NCBI RefSeq assembly: GCF_001429045.1
Contig: NZ_LMHY01000022.1
Location: 86,320 to 150,319, forward strand
DNA: 64,000 nt
Direction: 5' to 3'
From: Pseudomonas sp. Root71
GTDB taxonomy: Bacteria; Pseudomonadota; Gammaproteobacteria; Pseudomonadales; Pseudomonadaceae
The position numbers and the translations under genes are program-made. Positions 32,699-42,856 of this stretch are shown here, piece by piece; the stretch's first letter is position 1; each line of letters begins with the position of its first letter. The notes under the pieces are model-generated. The model was given only the letters and a program-made list of their open reading frames with translations. It did not search any database and had not been told where the DNA came from.

Positions 32699-32761
32699 GG
32701 TTGGCGGGCTTGTCGAGTAGATTTGTCTCTGTTCTGAGACTTGCATTGGCAGTGCTAGCCT

Positions 32762-32844
32762 CTTCGCGGGCAAGCCCGCTCCCACAGTTGAACGAGTTGG
32801 TCAGGAGAGCAAGGTCTCCTGTGGGAGCGGGCTTGCTCGCGAAG
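32762..32844. repeat. REP doublet (inverted pair)
   Basis: Inverted arms CTTCGCGGGCAAGCCCGCTC... (32762-32787) and ...GAGCGGGCTTGCTCGCGAAG (32819-32844) between the regulator gene and the permease operon. One mismatch pair (GGG/CTC) in the inner arm. Confidence 0.8.
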
Positions 32845-32874
32845 GACTTTCTAACAATGGAGATTAATGTCTCT

Positions 32875-34290
32875 TTATTGAGACTCTACGATCCCCAGCG
32901 CCACCATCTTTTTGTACAACGTCGACCGCCCAAGGCCCAATCGTGCTGCTGCATCAACCACCTTGCCCCCGCATTGCGCGAGGGTGGACTCAATCAGTTG
33001 CCGGTCAAATCGCTCTCGCGCCGCACTGAAGGTCTCATGGGCAAGCGGTTCGATGGTCAACGGCGCCACGCGCTCAACGGGTTTGAACGTACCAATCGCC
33101 GCACGGATATCTGCTGTCGTCAGGCGCAAGTCATCACTGAGCAACGCGGCCCGCTCCAGCACGTTGCGCAGCTCGCGGATGTTCCCCGGCCAGGCGTGTT
33201 GGCCCAACAGTTCCAGGGCTTCATGGTGAAGTTCATGCTGGCTGCGCAGTTCTTCGAGAATCGCTTCACTGAGCGCCGGCACGTCATCGAGGCGGTCACG
33301 CAGGGGCGGAACCTGGATCGGCAGCACGTTGAGCCGGTAGTACAAGTCGGCGCGGAATTCGCCGCGTTTGATCGCGGCCTCAAGGTCCGTTGAGGTCGCG
33401 GCGATCACCCGCACATCGCTCTGGATCACTTCGTTGGAGCCCACCGGCTCGAATTCCTTTTCCTGCAACACCCGCAGCAGTTTGCTTTGCAGGGGCAGCG
33501 GCATGTCGCCGATTTCGTCGAGAAACAGCGTGCCGCCCTGGGCGATCTGCAATTTGCCGGCGCGGCCCTTGCGGTCGGCACCGGTAAACGCGCCCGGAGC
33601 GGTGCCGAAGAATTCGGCCTCCAGCAGCGATTCGGGAATCGCCGCGCTGTTGATACTGACAAACGCCTTGTGCGCGCGGGGCGAAGCATTGTGGATCGCC
33701 TGGGCCAGCAGTTCCTTGCCGGTGCCGGTTTCGCCGAGCAGCAATACCGGCGATTCGGTGCTTGCACTGCGTCGGGCACGGCGTTTGACTTCGAGGCTGG
33801 CGGCGCTGGTGCCGATGAAGTGGGCGAAGTTGTATTTGGTCTGCCGCGCCCGCAGCAGCGAGCGGGTGGAGGCCAGTTCTTCCTGCATGTTCATGTAGCG
33901 CTTGAGCATTGGCGACAGGCTGCGCAGCTCGTCGAACAGGGCGAATCCGATGGCACCGATCACCACGCCGACATCGTCGTGAATCGGCAGGCGCATGACC
34001 ACCAGCGGCTCTTTGGGGGTGTCTTGCATGTCCAGCAGAATCGGCCGGCCGGTGCGCACCACCTCACGCAGCAGGCTGCCGGGGATCACGCTTTCACAGG
34101 GCTTGCCGATCGCGACTTCGGCCGATTGCAGGCCGAAGCGCCGGGCGTAGCGCTCATTCATCCAGACGATGTTGGCATCGCGGTCGACAATCACCGTGCC
34201 CTCACTCGATTGCTCGATGATTTCGAACAACGAACGGATCGCCAGCAGGCGAACGCGCTGGTAGTCCTTGAGGCTTTCGGTGGTGTTCAT
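32875..34290 (-). CDS. hbcR: Sigma-54-dependent activator of 3-hydroxybutyrate catabolism (HbcR-like)
   Basis: A 471-residue enhancer-binding protein. Order: a PAS sensor about 20-130 (SSEGTVIVDRDANIVWMNERYARRFG), an AAA+ domain about 160-395 with Walker A GETGTGKE, the sigma-54-contacting GAFTGA loop, Walker B LFLDEIGD and the arginine-finger region FRADLYYRLNVLPI, and a C-terminal Fis-type helix-turn-helix (KVVDAAARLGLGRSTLYKKM). It resembles the P. aeruginosa regulator PA2005 (HbcR), which drives the same neighbours, a GntP permease and bdhA. The sigma-54 promoter found ahead of the permease supports this role. Confidence 0.88.
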   Translation of the reverse strand: MNTTESLKDYQRVRLLAIRSLFEIIEQSSEGTVIVDRDANIVWMNERYARRFGLQSAEVAIGKPCESVIPGSLLREVVRTGRPILLDMQDTPKEPLVVMRLPIHDDVGVVIGAIGFALFDELRSLSPMLKRYMNMQEELASTRSLLRARQTKYNFAHFIGTSAASLEVKRRARRSASTESPVLLLGETGTGKELLAQAIHNASPRAHKAFVSINSAAIPESLLEAEFFGTAPGAFTGADRKGRAGKLQIAQGGTLFLDEIGDMPLPLQSKLLRVLQEKEFEPVGSNEVIQSDVRVIAATSTDLEAAIKRGEFRADLYYRLNVLPIQVPPLRDRLDDVPALSEAILEELRSQHELHHEALELLGQHAWPGNIRELRNVLERAALLSDDLRLTTADIRAAIGTFKPVERVAPLTIEPLAHETFSAARERFDRQLIESTLAQCGGKVVDAAARLGLGRSTLYKKMVALGIVESQ

Positions 34291-34328
34291 CGGTATTGAT
34301 CCTGATTTCTTGTTGACTGTTCCGGCCC

Positions 34329-34419
34329 CATCGCGGGCAAGCCCGCTCCCACAGGATATGGGGTTGCCACCGATTTTGGGTACGACAAATACCCTGTGGG
34401 AGCGGGCTTGCCCGCGATG
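34329..34419. repeat. REP doublet (inverted pair)
   Basis: Perfect 27-base inverted arms (34329-34355 and 34393-34419) carrying TGTGGGAGCGGGCTTGCCC and its complement, between yejF and the regulator gene. Confidence 0.85.
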
Positions 34420-34449
34420 GCTGCGACACGGTTCAACTGCGTGGCGCGA

Positions 34450-36027
34450 TTATGCCTGCCCCAACAGCGCCGCCGCCAACAGCTCCTTGGTGTACGGATG
34501 CTGCGGTGAGTCAAACACCTCATGGCTGGCGCCGCGTTCCACCACTTTGCCGTCCTTGATCACGATCATGTCGTGGGCCAGGGCGCGCACCACAGCCAGG
34601 TCATGGCTGATGAACAGATAGGTCAGCCCGTATTTTTCCTGAAGCTGACGGAGCAGGGCGACCACTTGTTTCTGCACCGTGCGGTCCAGCGCCGAGGTCG
34701 GTTCGTCGAGCAGGATCAACGCCGGCTTGAGCACCAGCGCCCGGGCGATGGCGATGCGTTGACGCTGGCCACCGGAGAACTCGTGGGGATAACGATGGCG
34801 ACTTTGCGGGTCAAGACCGACTTCGTTCAGCGCCCGGATCACTTCGGCGTTGCATTCTTCTGTGCTCAGCTGGCTGTGCACTTCCAGGCCCTCGCTGATG
34901 ATCTGCGCGACCGACATTCGCGGGCTGAGGCTACCAAAGGGGTCCTGGAACACCACCTGCATCTTCTTGCGCCACGGCCGTAGCTGTTTTTGCGTCAGGC
35001 CATCCAGCGCCTGGCCCTGAAAGCGGATACCGCCTTCGGAGTCGAGCAAACGCAGGATCGCCTGGCCCAAGGTGGACTTGCCCGAACCGGATTCGCCGAC
35101 GATGCCCAGGGTCTTGCCGCGTTGAATATTCAGGCTGATGCCATCGACGGCCCGCAGCCAGGTCTTGCGCTGGAACAGGCCACCACCGACGGCAAACCGC
35201 ACCTGCAGGTTGTCCACCTCCAGTACGTTTTCGCGCTCGTCCCGGGGCAAGGCTTCGCCCTCGGGTTCGGCGTGCAGCAATACGCAGCTGTAAGGGTGCT
35301 TCGGCTCAGTGAAAAGGACTTCGCAAGGCGCCTGCTCGACGATTTCCCCGGCCTTCATCACGCACACGCGCTGGGCGATGCTGCGCACCAGATTGAGGTC
35401 ATGACTGATCAGCAGCAGCGACATGCCCAGCCGCTGTTGCAGGGACTTGAGCAGCAGCAGGATCTTGCGTTGCACCGTCACATCCAGCGCGGTGGTCGGT
35501 TCATCGGCAATCAGCAGTTCCGGCTCGCACGCCAGGGCCATGGCGATCATCACCCGCTGGCGCTGCCCGCCGGACAATTGATGGGGATAGGCCTTGAGGC
35601 GCTCCTCGGGTTTCTGGATGCCTACCAGGTGCAGCAATTCGAGGATCCGCGCTTGCGCCGCCTTGCCCGCCAGGCCTTTGTGCACCAGCAAGGTTTCACC
35701 GATCTGTTTTTCGATGCTGTGCAGCGGGTTGAGGGAGGTCATCGGCTCCTGGAAGATCATCGCGATGCGATTGCCGCGCAGTTGTCGCAACATGCCGGCA
35801 TCGGCACCCACCAGTTCCTGGCCGCGATAGCGGATGCTGCCCGTCGTCTCGGACTCGGTTTGCGGCAGCAGTTGCAGGATCGAGTGGGCCGTCACCGACT
35901 TGCCCGAACCCGATTCGCCCACCAGCGCCAGGCATTCGCCGGGGCGGATGTCCAGGCACAGATTGCGCACCACGGTCTGGCCGCTGAAGGCCACGTTGAG
36001 GTCACGGATTTCGATCAGGTTGGTCAT
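34450..36027 (-). CDS. yejF: Peptide ABC transporter, dual ATP-binding protein
   Basis: A 525-residue protein with two complete ABC ATPase domains in one chain. The first has Walker [14 protein letters not shown] and signature [29 protein letters not shown] (part: LSGGQRQR); the second has [13 protein letters not shown] and [15 protein letters not shown]. Each is followed by the C-terminal segment of oligopeptide-type ATPases. The start [14 protein letters not shown] is preferred to an ATG six codons upstream. It is the last gene of the yejA-B-E-F operon and powers import of peptides; in E. coli this system also takes up microcin C. Confidence 0.94.
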   Translation of the reverse strand: MTNLIEIRDLNVAFSGQTVVRNLCLDIRPGECLALVGESGSGKSVTAHSILQLLPQTESETTGSIRYRGQELVGADAGMLRQLRGNRIAMIFQEPMTSLNPLHSIEKQIGETLLVHKGLAGKAAQARILELLHLVGIQKPEERLKAYPHQLSGGQRQRVMIAMALACEPELLIADEPTTALDVTVQRKILLLLKSLQQRLGMSLLLISHDLNLVRSIAQRVCVMKAGEIVEQAPCEVLFTEPKHPYSCVLLHAEPEGEALPRDERENVLEVDNLQVRFAVGGGLFQRKTWLRAVDGISLNIQRGKTLGIVGESGSGKSTLGQAILRLLDSEGGIRFQGQALDGLTQKQLRPWRKKMQVVFQDPFGSLSPRMSVAQIISEGLEVHSQLSTEECNAEVIRALNEVGLDPQSRHRYPHEFSGGQRQRIAIARALVLKPALILLDEPTSALDRTVQKQVVALLRQLQEKYGLTYLFISHDLAVVRALAHDMIVIKDGKVVERGASHEVFDSPQHPYTKELLAAALLGQA

Positions 36028-36041
36028 CTCTACATTCCGAA

Positions 36042-37064
36042 TCAAGATCGAGGATCAAAAGCGTCGCGCAAGGCTTCGCCAATGAACACCAGTAAAGAAA
36101 GAATCAGCGCCAGGGTGAAGAACGCCGTCAGCCCCAGCCACGGCGCTTGCAGGTTCTGCTTGCCCTGGCCGATCAGTTCGCCCAGGGAAGCGCTGCCGGC
36201 AGGCATGCCGAAGCCGAGGAAGTCCAGCGCCGTCAGGGTGGAAATCGCCCCGGTGAGAATGAACGGCAAGTAGCTCAAGGTCGCGTTCATGGCGTTGGGC
36301 AGAATGTGCCGCACGATGACCTTGCGGTCGGTCAGGCCCAGCGCACGCGCGGCCTTGACGTATTCCAGGTTGCGCCCGCGCAGGAACTCGGCGCGCACCA
36401 CGTCCACCAGGGCCAGCCAGGAAAACAGCGCCATGATCCCCAGCAGCCACCAGAAATTCGGCTCGACGAAGCCCGACAGGATGATCAGCAGGTACAGCAC
36501 CGGCAACCCGGACCACACCTCCAGCAGACGCTGGCCGAGCAAGTCCACCCAGCCGCCGTAATAGCCTTGCAGGGCCCCGGCGGCAATGCCGATCAGGGCA
36601 CTGACAAAGGTCAGCATCAAGGCAAACAGGATCGACACCCGGGCCCCGAAGATCACCCGGGCCAGAACGTCCCGCGCCTGGTCGTCGGTGCCCAGCCAAT
36701 TGACGCTGGAGGGCGGGCTGGGGGCAGGTGTGTTCAGGTCGTAGTTGGGTGTGTCGTCACTGAACGGAATCGGTGGAAACAGCAACCAGCCGCCATCCTT
36801 CTTGATCAGTTTCTGCACGTAGTCGCTGCGGTAGTCGGCCTGGAACGGCAGCTGCCCACCGAACGCCTGTTCGGTGTGGCGCTTGAAGACCGGGAAGTAC
36901 CATTGGCCCTGATAGCTGACCACCAGCGGTTTGTCGTTGGCGATCAGTTCGCCGCCCAGGGTCATCAGGAACAGACCGATAAACAGCCAGAGCGACCACC
37001 AGCCCCGACGGTTTTTCTTGAAACGCTCGAAGCGACGACGGGCCAGCGGTGAAAGCTTGAGCAT
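36042..37064 (-). CDS. yejE: Peptide ABC transporter permease YejE
   Basis: A 340-residue permease of the DppC/OppC type. A first membrane helix at residues 22-40 is followed by a long periplasmic stretch (about 45-125, with GTDDQARDVLARVIFGARVS marking the end), then the transport domain with five helices and the EAA loop ARALGLTDRKVIVRHILPNAM. Its ATG overlaps the TGA of yejB by one base (TGATG), so the genes are coupled. Confidence 0.94.
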   Translation of the reverse strand: MLKLSPLARRRFERFKKNRRGWWSLWLFIGLFLMTLGGELIANDKPLVVSYQGQWYFPVFKRHTEQAFGGQLPFQADYRSDYVQKLIKKDGGWLLFPPIPFSDDTPNYDLNTPAPSPPSSVNWLGTDDQARDVLARVIFGARVSILFALMLTFVSALIGIAAGALQGYYGGWVDLLGQRLLEVWSGLPVLYLLIILSGFVEPNFWWLLGIMALFSWLALVDVVRAEFLRGRNLEYVKAARALGLTDRKVIVRHILPNAMNATLSYLPFILTGAISTLTALDFLGFGMPAGSASLGELIGQGKQNLQAPWLGLTAFFTLALILSLLVFIGEALRDAFDPRS

Positions 37065-38125
37065 CAGGCGTTCCTCGCGGCGAAGTCGATACGCGGGTCG
37101 ACCAGGGTGTAGCAGAGGTCGCCGACCAGTTTTATCAGAAGGCCGAACAGGGTGAAGATGAACAGCGAGCCGAACACCACCGGATAGTCCCGCGATACCG
37201 CCGCTTCGTAGCTCATGCGGCCCAGGCCGTCGAGAGAGAAGATCACCTCGATCAGCAGGGAACCGGCAAAAAACACACTGATGAACGCCTGGGGAATGCC
37301 CGACACCACCAGCAGCATGGCGTTGCGGAATACGTGCCCGTAGAGCACCCGTCGTTCACTCAAGCCCTTGGCCCGGGCAGTGACCACGTACTGGCGGGTG
37401 ATTTCATTGAGGAACGAGTTCTTGGTCAGGATGGTCAGTGTGGCGAAGCCGCCGATCACCAGCGAAGTCACCGGCAACACCAGGTGCCAGAAGTAGTCGG
37501 CCACCTTGCCCAGGGTCGACAATGATTCGAAGTTGTCCGAGACCAGCCCGCGAACCGGAAACCAGTTCAGCGAAGTGCCGCCTGCAAAGACCACGATCAG
37601 GAACATCGCAAACAGGAACGCCGGCATGGCATAGCCGATGATGATCGCGGTACTGCTCCAGATGTCGAAATGGCTGCCATGGTGCACGGCCTTGCGGATG
37701 CCCAGGGGAATCGACACCAGGTAGGTGATCAGCGTCGCCCAGAGCCCGAGGGAGATGGTCACGGGCATTTTTTCGAGGATCAGGTCGGTGACGGTGGCGC
37801 CACGGAAGAAGCTCTTGCCGAAGTCCAGGCGCGCATAGCTGGTGAGCATCAGCCAGAGGCGTTCGTGTGCCGGCTTGTCGAAGCCGTACTGTTTTTCAAT
37901 GTCCTTGATCAACTGCGGATCGAGCCCTCGGCTGGACCGGGACTTGCCGCTCATGGCTTCGCCGGAACTGCCACCAACCGCGGCGCCACCAATGCCTTGC
38001 AGGTGCGCGATGGCCTGTTCGACCGGCCCGCCTGGCGCGGCCTGGACGATGACAAAGTTGACCAGGAGAATGATCACCAGCGTCGGAATGATCAGCAGCA
38101 GGCGCCGCAATATGTAAGCCCACAT
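37064..38125 (-). CDS. yejB: Peptide ABC transporter permease YejB
   Basis: A 353-residue permease of the DppB/OppB type. It starts [25 protein letters not shown], the first helix of the family, followed by an insert of about 50 residues ([17 protein letters not shown]) usual in YejB, then the transport domain with the EAA loop [22 protein letters not shown]. The start was placed by homology; upstream open codons belong to yejA sequence. Both ends overlap the neighbours by one base (TGATG). Confidence 0.94.
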   Translation of the reverse strand: MWAYILRRLLLIIPTLVIILLVNFVIVQAAPGGPVEQAIAHLQGIGGAAVGGSSGEAMSGKSRSSRGLDPQLIKDIEKQYGFDKPAHERLWLMLTSYARLDFGKSFFRGATVTDLILEKMPVTISLGLWATLITYLVSIPLGIRKAVHHGSHFDIWSSTAIIIGYAMPAFLFAMFLIVVFAGGTSLNWFPVRGLVSDNFESLSTLGKVADYFWHLVLPVTSLVIGGFATLTILTKNSFLNEITRQYVVTARAKGLSERRVLYGHVFRNAMLLVVSGIPQAFISVFFAGSLLIEVIFSLDGLGRMSYEAAVSRDYPVVFGSLFIFTLFGLLIKLVGDLCYTLVDPRIDFAARNA

Positions 38126-39993
38126 CAGTGCGGCCCTCCGGGTTTGCCACGGCTGATACGCTCGGCCGTCATCTGTTGGTTGGTCAATGGCGTGGTGCTC
38201 ATCTCCCACCAGCTTTCGATGGCTTCGTCATTGCTCGCTTGCACGTTCGGGATACCAAAGCGGTTCCACCACACTGTCGAGGTGCCCGGCGGGTAATAGT
38301 TGGGAATCCAGTAGTAATTCCATTGCAGTACCCGGTCCAGGGCATGGGCGTAGTGCAGCATGCCGGCCTGGGTATTGGCGCGGATCAGCCCGGTGATCAG
38401 GGTGTCCACCGCCGGGTTCTTCAATACCATGTAGTTGTTGGAGCCAGGGTCGGTGGCCGCCGCCGAACCGAAGTAATTGACCAGTTCGCCCCCCGGAGAG
38501 GTGGTGACCGGGTAGCCGGTGACGATCATGTCGTAGTCGCGGCTCATCAGGCGATTGACATACTGGGACGAGTCGATGCGGCGGATGTTCAGGTCGATGC
38601 CGATCTGTTTCAACGTGCGTTTATAGGGCAGCAGCAGGCGGTCCATGCCGTTCTGGCTGACCAGGAATGTGAAGGTCAGCGGCTCGCCGTCGGCATTGAC
38701 CAATTGGTCGCCATCGGGTTTCCAGCCGGCCTCTTCGAGCAAGTCCAGGGCTTGCAACTGCTTGTCGCGAATCACGCCGCTGCCGTCGGTCTTCGGCGCT
38801 TCGAACACCTGCGTGAAGACTTCGTCGGGAATCTGCCCGCGCAGCGGTTCGAGAATCGCCAGTTCACCGGCATCCGGCAGTTGCCGGGCGGCGAGGTCGG
38901 TATTGGAAAAAAAGCTCTGCTGGCGGATGTACATGTCGCGCATCATCTGCCGGTTGCTCCACTCGAAGTCCCACAGCATCACCAGCGCCTGGCGCACGCG
39001 ACGGTCCTGGAACATGGGCTTTTGCAGGTTGAACACAAAACCCTGGGCCGGCTGCGGCGCCTCGGTGGCGAGGTGGGCCTTTTGCAGGCGACCGTCGCTC
39101 AGGGCCGGGCTGTCGTAGCCGATGGAATAGCCGGTGGCGGAAAATTCGCGATTGTAGTCATAGGCGCCTCCGCGCAGGACCTGGCGCGCCACGTCGGTAT
39201 CGCCGAAGTACTCGATGCTGAAATGATCGAAGTTGTACAGGCCGCGACTGACCGGCAGGTCCTTGCCCCACCAGTCGGGATTGCGCTCGAAGGTGATGCT
39301 GCGTCCCGAGTCGATCTTGCCGACTTTATAGGGGCCGCTGCCCAACGGCGCTTCATAACCACCGCCACCTGCGAAATCGCGGCTCTTCCACCAGTGTTCG
39401 GGAAACACCGGCAAGGTCGCGATGTCCAGGGGCAGGGTGCGGTTTTCGTTGTTCTTGAAATCAAAGCGCACAGTCAGTGGCGATTCCACTTCGACGCCTT
39501 TGACGTCGGCGAACTGGGTGCGGTAGCGCAGGCTGCCCTGGGTCATCAGCAGGTCGAAGGTGTAGCGTACGTCTTGGGCAGTAATGGGTTTGCCATCGGC
39601 AAAACGCGCCTTGGGGTTGAGGTAAAAGCGCAGGGACAGGCCGTCCTCGGAGCGCTCCATCTTCTCGGCCACCAGGCCGTACACGGTGTAAGGCTCGTCC
39701 AGGGAGCGCTGGGCCAGCGGTGAATAGAGCAAACCGTCGACCTGTGTAACGCCGATGCCTTTGTCGATGTAGGGCAAGACATGGTCGAACTGACCGATTT
39801 CGATCGCCGAACGCCGCATCGTACCGCCCTTGGGGGCCTGCGGGTTGGTGTAGGCGAAATGACTGAAGCCGGTGGGATATTTGGCCGGTTCGCCGTACAC
39901 GGTCATTGCCTGTTGCGGTGCCGCATTCACACCCGAGGCATCCATCAGCAGGGCCACGGCCGTGAACAGCAAGGTAGGGAAAACCAGTCGCAT
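38125..39993 (-). CDS. yejA: Peptide ABC transporter substrate-binding protein YejA
   Basis: A 622-residue periplasmic binding protein of the SBP family 5. A Sec signal peptide is visible ([24 protein letters not shown], cleavage near residue 25). Family features: [73 protein letters not shown], and [19 protein letters not shown] near the C terminus. It captures peptides for the YejBEF permease. It is the first gene of the operon; a hairpin that ends the preceding ppiC transcript lies just upstream. Confidence 0.94.
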   Translation of the reverse strand: MRLVFPTLLFTAVALLMDASGVNAAPQQAMTVYGEPAKYPTGFSHFAYTNPQAPKGGTMRRSAIEIGQFDHVLPYIDKGIGVTQVDGLLYSPLAQRSLDEPYTVYGLVAEKMERSEDGLSLRFYLNPKARFADGKPITAQDVRYTFDLLMTQGSLRYRTQFADVKGVEVESPLTVRFDFKNNENRTLPLDIATLPVFPEHWWKSRDFAGGGGYEAPLGSGPYKVGKIDSGRSITFERNPDWWGKDLPVSRGLYNFDHFSIEYFGDTDVARQVLRGGAYDYNREFSATGYSIGYDSPALSDGRLQKAHLATEAPQPAQGFVFNLQKPMFQDRRVRQALVMLWDFEWSNRQMMRDMYIRQQSFFSNTDLAARQLPDAGELAILEPLRGQIPDEVFTQVFEAPKTDGSGVIRDKQLQALDLLEEAGWKPDGDQLVNADGEPLTFTFLVSQNGMDRLLLPYKRTLKQIGIDLNIRRIDSSQYVNRLMSRDYDMIVTGYPVTTSPGGELVNYFGSAAATDPGSNNYMVLKNPAVDTLITGLIRANTQAGMLHYAHALDRVLQWNYYWIPNYYPPGTSTVWWNRFGIPNVQASNDEAIESWWEMSTTPLTNQQMTAERISRGKPGGPH

Positions 39994-40077
39994 TGTCAGC
40001 CTTAGAGCCGGGTAGTCGTTAACGACAATTTGTACGCTAGCGGCGCGTCCCTCGCCAGCCGTATTGCGCATCACAAA

Positions 40078-40109
40078 CACAACGGCCCACCAATAGGCGG
40101 GCCGTTGTG
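40078..40109 (-). terminator. Hairpin terminator after ppiC
   Basis: An 11-base perfect inverted repeat CACAACGGCCC / GGGCCGTTGTG with a 10-base loop, directly behind the ppiC stop codon on the minus strand, followed by TTTGT. The T-run is short, so the efficiency is unclear. Confidence 0.7.
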
Positions 40110-40128
40110 TGAATAGCTCAGGCGTCGA

Positions 40129-40410
40129 TCAGTCCTGACGGCTGGTCACTTCCAGCAGGTGGAAACCGAACTGGGTCTTGACCGGGCCCTGGACCACGTT
40201 GAGTGGTGCGCTGAAGACCACGGTGTCGAATTCCTTGACCATCTGGCCCGGCCCGAACGAACCCAGGTCACCGCCCTGGCGGCTGGATGGGCAAGTGGAG
40301 TTTGCCTTGGCAACTTCGGCGAAATCGGCGCCAGCCTCAATTTGGGCCTTGAGTTCGTTGCACTTGGCTTCGGAGGCAACAAGGATGTGACGGGCAGTGG
40401 CTTTAGCCAT
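40129..40410 (-). CDS. ppiC: Parvulin-type peptidyl-prolyl cis/trans isomerase
   Basis: A 93-residue single-domain parvulin, equal in length to E. coli PpiC. Visible are TARHILVASEAKCNELK, the NSTCPSSRQGGDLGSFGPG core, and GPVKTQFGFHLLEVTSRQD. It is cytoplasmic. An AAGGAG site precedes the ATG. It is a single gene ended by the hairpin at 40078-40109. It is closer to classical PpiC than the paralogue at 25334-25609. Confidence 0.94.
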   Translation of the reverse strand: MAKATARHILVASEAKCNELKAQIEAGADFAEVAKANSTCPSSRQGGDLGSFGPGQMVKEFDTVVFSAPLNVVQGPVKTQFGFHLLEVTSRQD

Positions 40411-40517
40411 GGGAAAATACTCCTTTCAATACTCGATAAAGTGCTGAGCCTACCGGATTCAGTGAGCGATTTCTCCTCAAAGTTCCGTTCCACGGGGGAT
40501 CCACGGCAGGTGGGTGC

Positions 40518-41399
40518 TCAAAGGCCGGCGTCCCGCAAGCGCCTGGCATGCTGGACATACAGATCAATCGGGTCGACACCCCTACGCAGTTGCCCGGTCG
40601 GCTGGCCAATGGAGTCCAGGTGATCCAGCGCATAGTCGGACCGGATAACCGTGCCCAGATGGGAGCTGAAGCGACCGACCAAACCGTCGTTCTGTTCGCT
40701 TTCCGTGACGAAATAACCGGAAAGGGCCCGGCAAAAGGCGTTGAGCGGATCGAGCGCATAGCGCCCTTGTTCGAGAACATTCGCTGGCAGCACGCCGCTC
40801 CACGAGTAGTAACGAACACCGTTGACCTGTTCGCACCCCTTGCCACCCCAGGTGGTGGGCAGCCCTTGCGGGTATTTGTCGTTGAATGCGCCTACGCCTT
40901 CGGTGGTCAGCGCATTGAGGGCGGCAATGGCGTTTCGCGGTTGATACTGATTGTCGCTCAAGGTCGCGAGGAAGTCGGCGAACAGGGTCACCACCGTCTC
41001 GGCCACATGTTCCGGCAGGCATCCCGGTGTCAATGCCTTGCGCAGGAAGTCGGCCAGTTCCGAACCATGGTTCGGCCCGCTGACGGAGGTGACCGACGCC
41101 ACGCTGTGTGGCGCAATCGCTGCGGCATAGCGTGCGGCCAGTGCGCCCTGGCTATGGCCTATGAGGTTGACTTTGCGCGCACCGGTTCCTTCCATTACCC
41201 GCTCGATCTGTGCGAGCAATTGGTCTCCGCGTACCTCGTTGCCATGGATGGCCGACAAGTGGGGAACGAACACCCTGACTCCGGCGTTCCTCAGTGCCTG
41301 CCTGATGTCGTGAAAGAGCTCGAACTTGCCGATTTTTTCGAAGCCGAAAAGCCCGTGGACCAGCAGTATTGGGTAACGAGTGCTTGCATTCCTTTGCAT
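40518..41399 (-). CDS. Triacylglycerol lipase, family I type, without signal peptide
   Basis: A 293-residue alpha/beta-hydrolase of the Pseudomonas lipase family. The oxyanion segment YPILLVHGLFGFEKIG and the nucleophile elbow GHSQG (serine at residue 83) are present, with the catalytic aspartate in ESEQNDGLVGRFSSHLG and the histidine in YALDHLDSIG. The ATG at 41399 is preferred, with AAAGG 7 bases before it; an ATG two codons upstream lacks spacing. It is shorter than the secreted lipases and has no signal peptide or lipase-specific foldase gene nearby, so it may stay in the cell or leave by another route. A decayed copy of its 5' half and upstream DNA lies 1.6 kb away at 43020-43390. Confidence 0.9.
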   Translation of the reverse strand: MQRNASTRYPILLVHGLFGFEKIGKFELFHDIRQALRNAGVRVFVPHLSAIHGNEVRGDQLLAQIERVMEGTGARKVNLIGHSQGALAARYAAAIAPHSVASVTSVSGPNHGSELADFLRKALTPGCLPEHVAETVVTLFADFLATLSDNQYQPRNAIAALNALTTEGVGAFNDKYPQGLPTTWGGKGCEQVNGVRYYSWSGVLPANVLEQGRYALDPLNAFCRALSGYFVTESEQNDGLVGRFSSHLGTVIRSDYALDHLDSIGQPTGQLRRGVDPIDLYVQHARRLRDAGL

Positions 41400-41405
41400 G
41401 TTCAT

Positions 41406-41734
41406 ACCTTTACGCAGAAGTTCATTGGGACTGCATGGCGCTTCACTCTAAAACACTCGAGGTTGGCGCGATGTATGAAAAGTCCGCCGAAACTTGAGGA
41501 AAACGGAATAGAACAAGTGCGAATGCTCAAGAGCAGTTGAAGCCTTAGTCGGAATAGATCGAGGACTTTTCGCGGCAATCAGGTTGCTGCTGATCAAAGA
41601 CCTACTTTGCATGTATCGATTTTCCGAGCAGGTCGGAGTGAGAGGCCGACATCACGACTGTTCGGCATGAGGTTAAATAGCCGTACGGAGCCGGCCACCT
41701 GTCCGGTGTTTATTCCAGGGAATGGAGCGAATGA
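41406..41734. other. Intergenic region
   Basis: About 330 bases between the divergent lipase gene and the three-repeat protein gene. The part next to the lipase (to about 41510) is duplicated, diverged, at 43300-43390, so it probably holds the lipase promoter. No ORF, hairpin or clear operator was seen in the rest. Confidence 0.4.
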
Positions 41735-42799
41735 ATGACTGTTTATGAACCCGACACCTTGAATCTCGCCCAGCAACCATTGCCACCGCCGATCCTTGAG
41801 CAGGCGCAAAACGGCGTTCTCAATCCCTGTGAAAAAAAAGCCGTCATCAGGGTCCGGCCTTATCCAGGCATGACCTGCGGCGACAAATTGCTATTGAGTT
41901 GGGCGGGGCTGGATGCCGATGGCCTTGCCTGCAATCACCAGGTGGCGCGTTTTGTCAGTGACGACCGGGTCGGCGAAGACATTATCTTTGCCGTGGGTAG
42001 CATGCATATCGAGGCGCTTGAGGGTGGTTCACTGGAAATCGGTTACTCACTCACCAGTACCCGATTGGCCGAGCCCGTGCATTCCCGTCGATTGCAGCTC
42101 AGTGTCGGTGATGTGCAGTGCGATCTGTTGCCCGCGACGGTGAGCGATGCGGTGGGGAGAACGCTTGATCCGGATCGGGTGAAGGAAGGGGCGATCGTTA
42201 CGATCAAACCCTATGCGCGCATGGCGGCGGGCGACTGGGTGTTGCTGACCTGGGCGGGTGTTTCGGTTGAAGCAAGTTTCAGTGATGCACTCAAGGTCGA
42301 GGCTTTCGCTGTGGGGGAGGAACTGTCGTTTTGGGTCAGTCCGGAGTGCATTGCGCTCAACCTGGGCTCCTCGGTGTCCGTCGACTATTGCGTCAAACAG
42401 GCGGGGCAGGGGCCTCGTTATTCTGAAGTAACGGCACTGATGGTTGGCATCCTGGAGCGGCGGCCACTGCGAGCACCCACTGTGCTGGAAGCCAACGAGG
42501 GTTGGGTGGATCTGCAAGATGCGCAGGATGGCGTGTCCGTCGTCATCGAAAACCCCAAGGCTGATAAAGGAGAACGGATTTGCCTGACATGCGACGGGGA
42601 GAAATTCAATCACTGTGACGACCGCGTAATAACCAGGGACATCGCGGGTGAGCCATTGGTGTTTATCGTTCCCTACCCGTTCTGGAGGGAACATCGAGAT
42701 ACTGCGATCCGTGTTTCCTGTTCAGTCGAGCGCCTTGACGGCACCCGTCAGCAATCGGGGGTGACACTGGTTCAGGTGCAGTCCCTGATGGGACATTGA
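41735..42799 (+). CDS. Unknown protein of three Ig-like repeats
   Basis: A 354-residue protein without signal peptide or membrane segment. It consists of three diverged repeats of about 110 residues. Repeats one and two share the pattern VRPYPGMTCGDKLLLSWAG / IKPYARMAAGDWVLLTWAG followed by a FAVG and an LEIGYSL or VSVDYCV strand; the third has VIENPKADKGERICLTCDG and IRVSCSVERLDG. The strand pattern suggests Ig-like beta-sandwich domains. I do not recognise a named family, and no function is proposed. An ATGGAGCG stretch just before the ATG may serve as the ribosome-binding site. A terminator hairpin follows. It lies beside a lipase and a bacteriocin cassette. Confidence 0.75.
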   Translation: MTVYEPDTLNLAQQPLPPPILEQAQNGVLNPCEKKAVIRVRPYPGMTCGDKLLLSWAGLDADGLACNHQVARFVSDDRVGEDIIFAVGSMHIEALEGGSLEIGYSLTSTRLAEPVHSRRLQLSVGDVQCDLLPATVSDAVGRTLDPDRVKEGAIVTIKPYARMAAGDWVLLTWAGVSVEASFSDALKVEAFAVGEELSFWVSPECIALNLGSSVSVDYCVKQAGQGPRYSEVTALMVGILERRPLRAPTVLEANEGWVDLQDAQDGVSVVIENPKADKGERICLTCDGEKFNHCDDRVITRDIAGEPLVFIVPYPFWREHRDTAIRVSCSVERLDGTRQQSGVTLVQVQSLMGH

Positions 42800-42808
42800 T
42801 TGCCATTT

Positions 42809-42840
42809 GCCCTCCAGTCTTTCCATGAAGGCTGGAGGGC
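42809..42840 (+). terminator. Hairpin after the three-repeat protein gene
   Basis: A perfect 9-base inverted repeat GCCCTCCAG / CTGGAGGGC with a 14-base loop, 10 bases behind the stop codon. There is no T-run, so termination is probable by position rather than by sequence. Confidence 0.55.
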
Positions 42841-42856
42841 GCACGGAGGATGCTGA

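Noticed and set aside
38128..39723. Plus-strand open frame opposite yejA
   Set aside because: Antisense shadow of a gene with clear family motifs and operon context.
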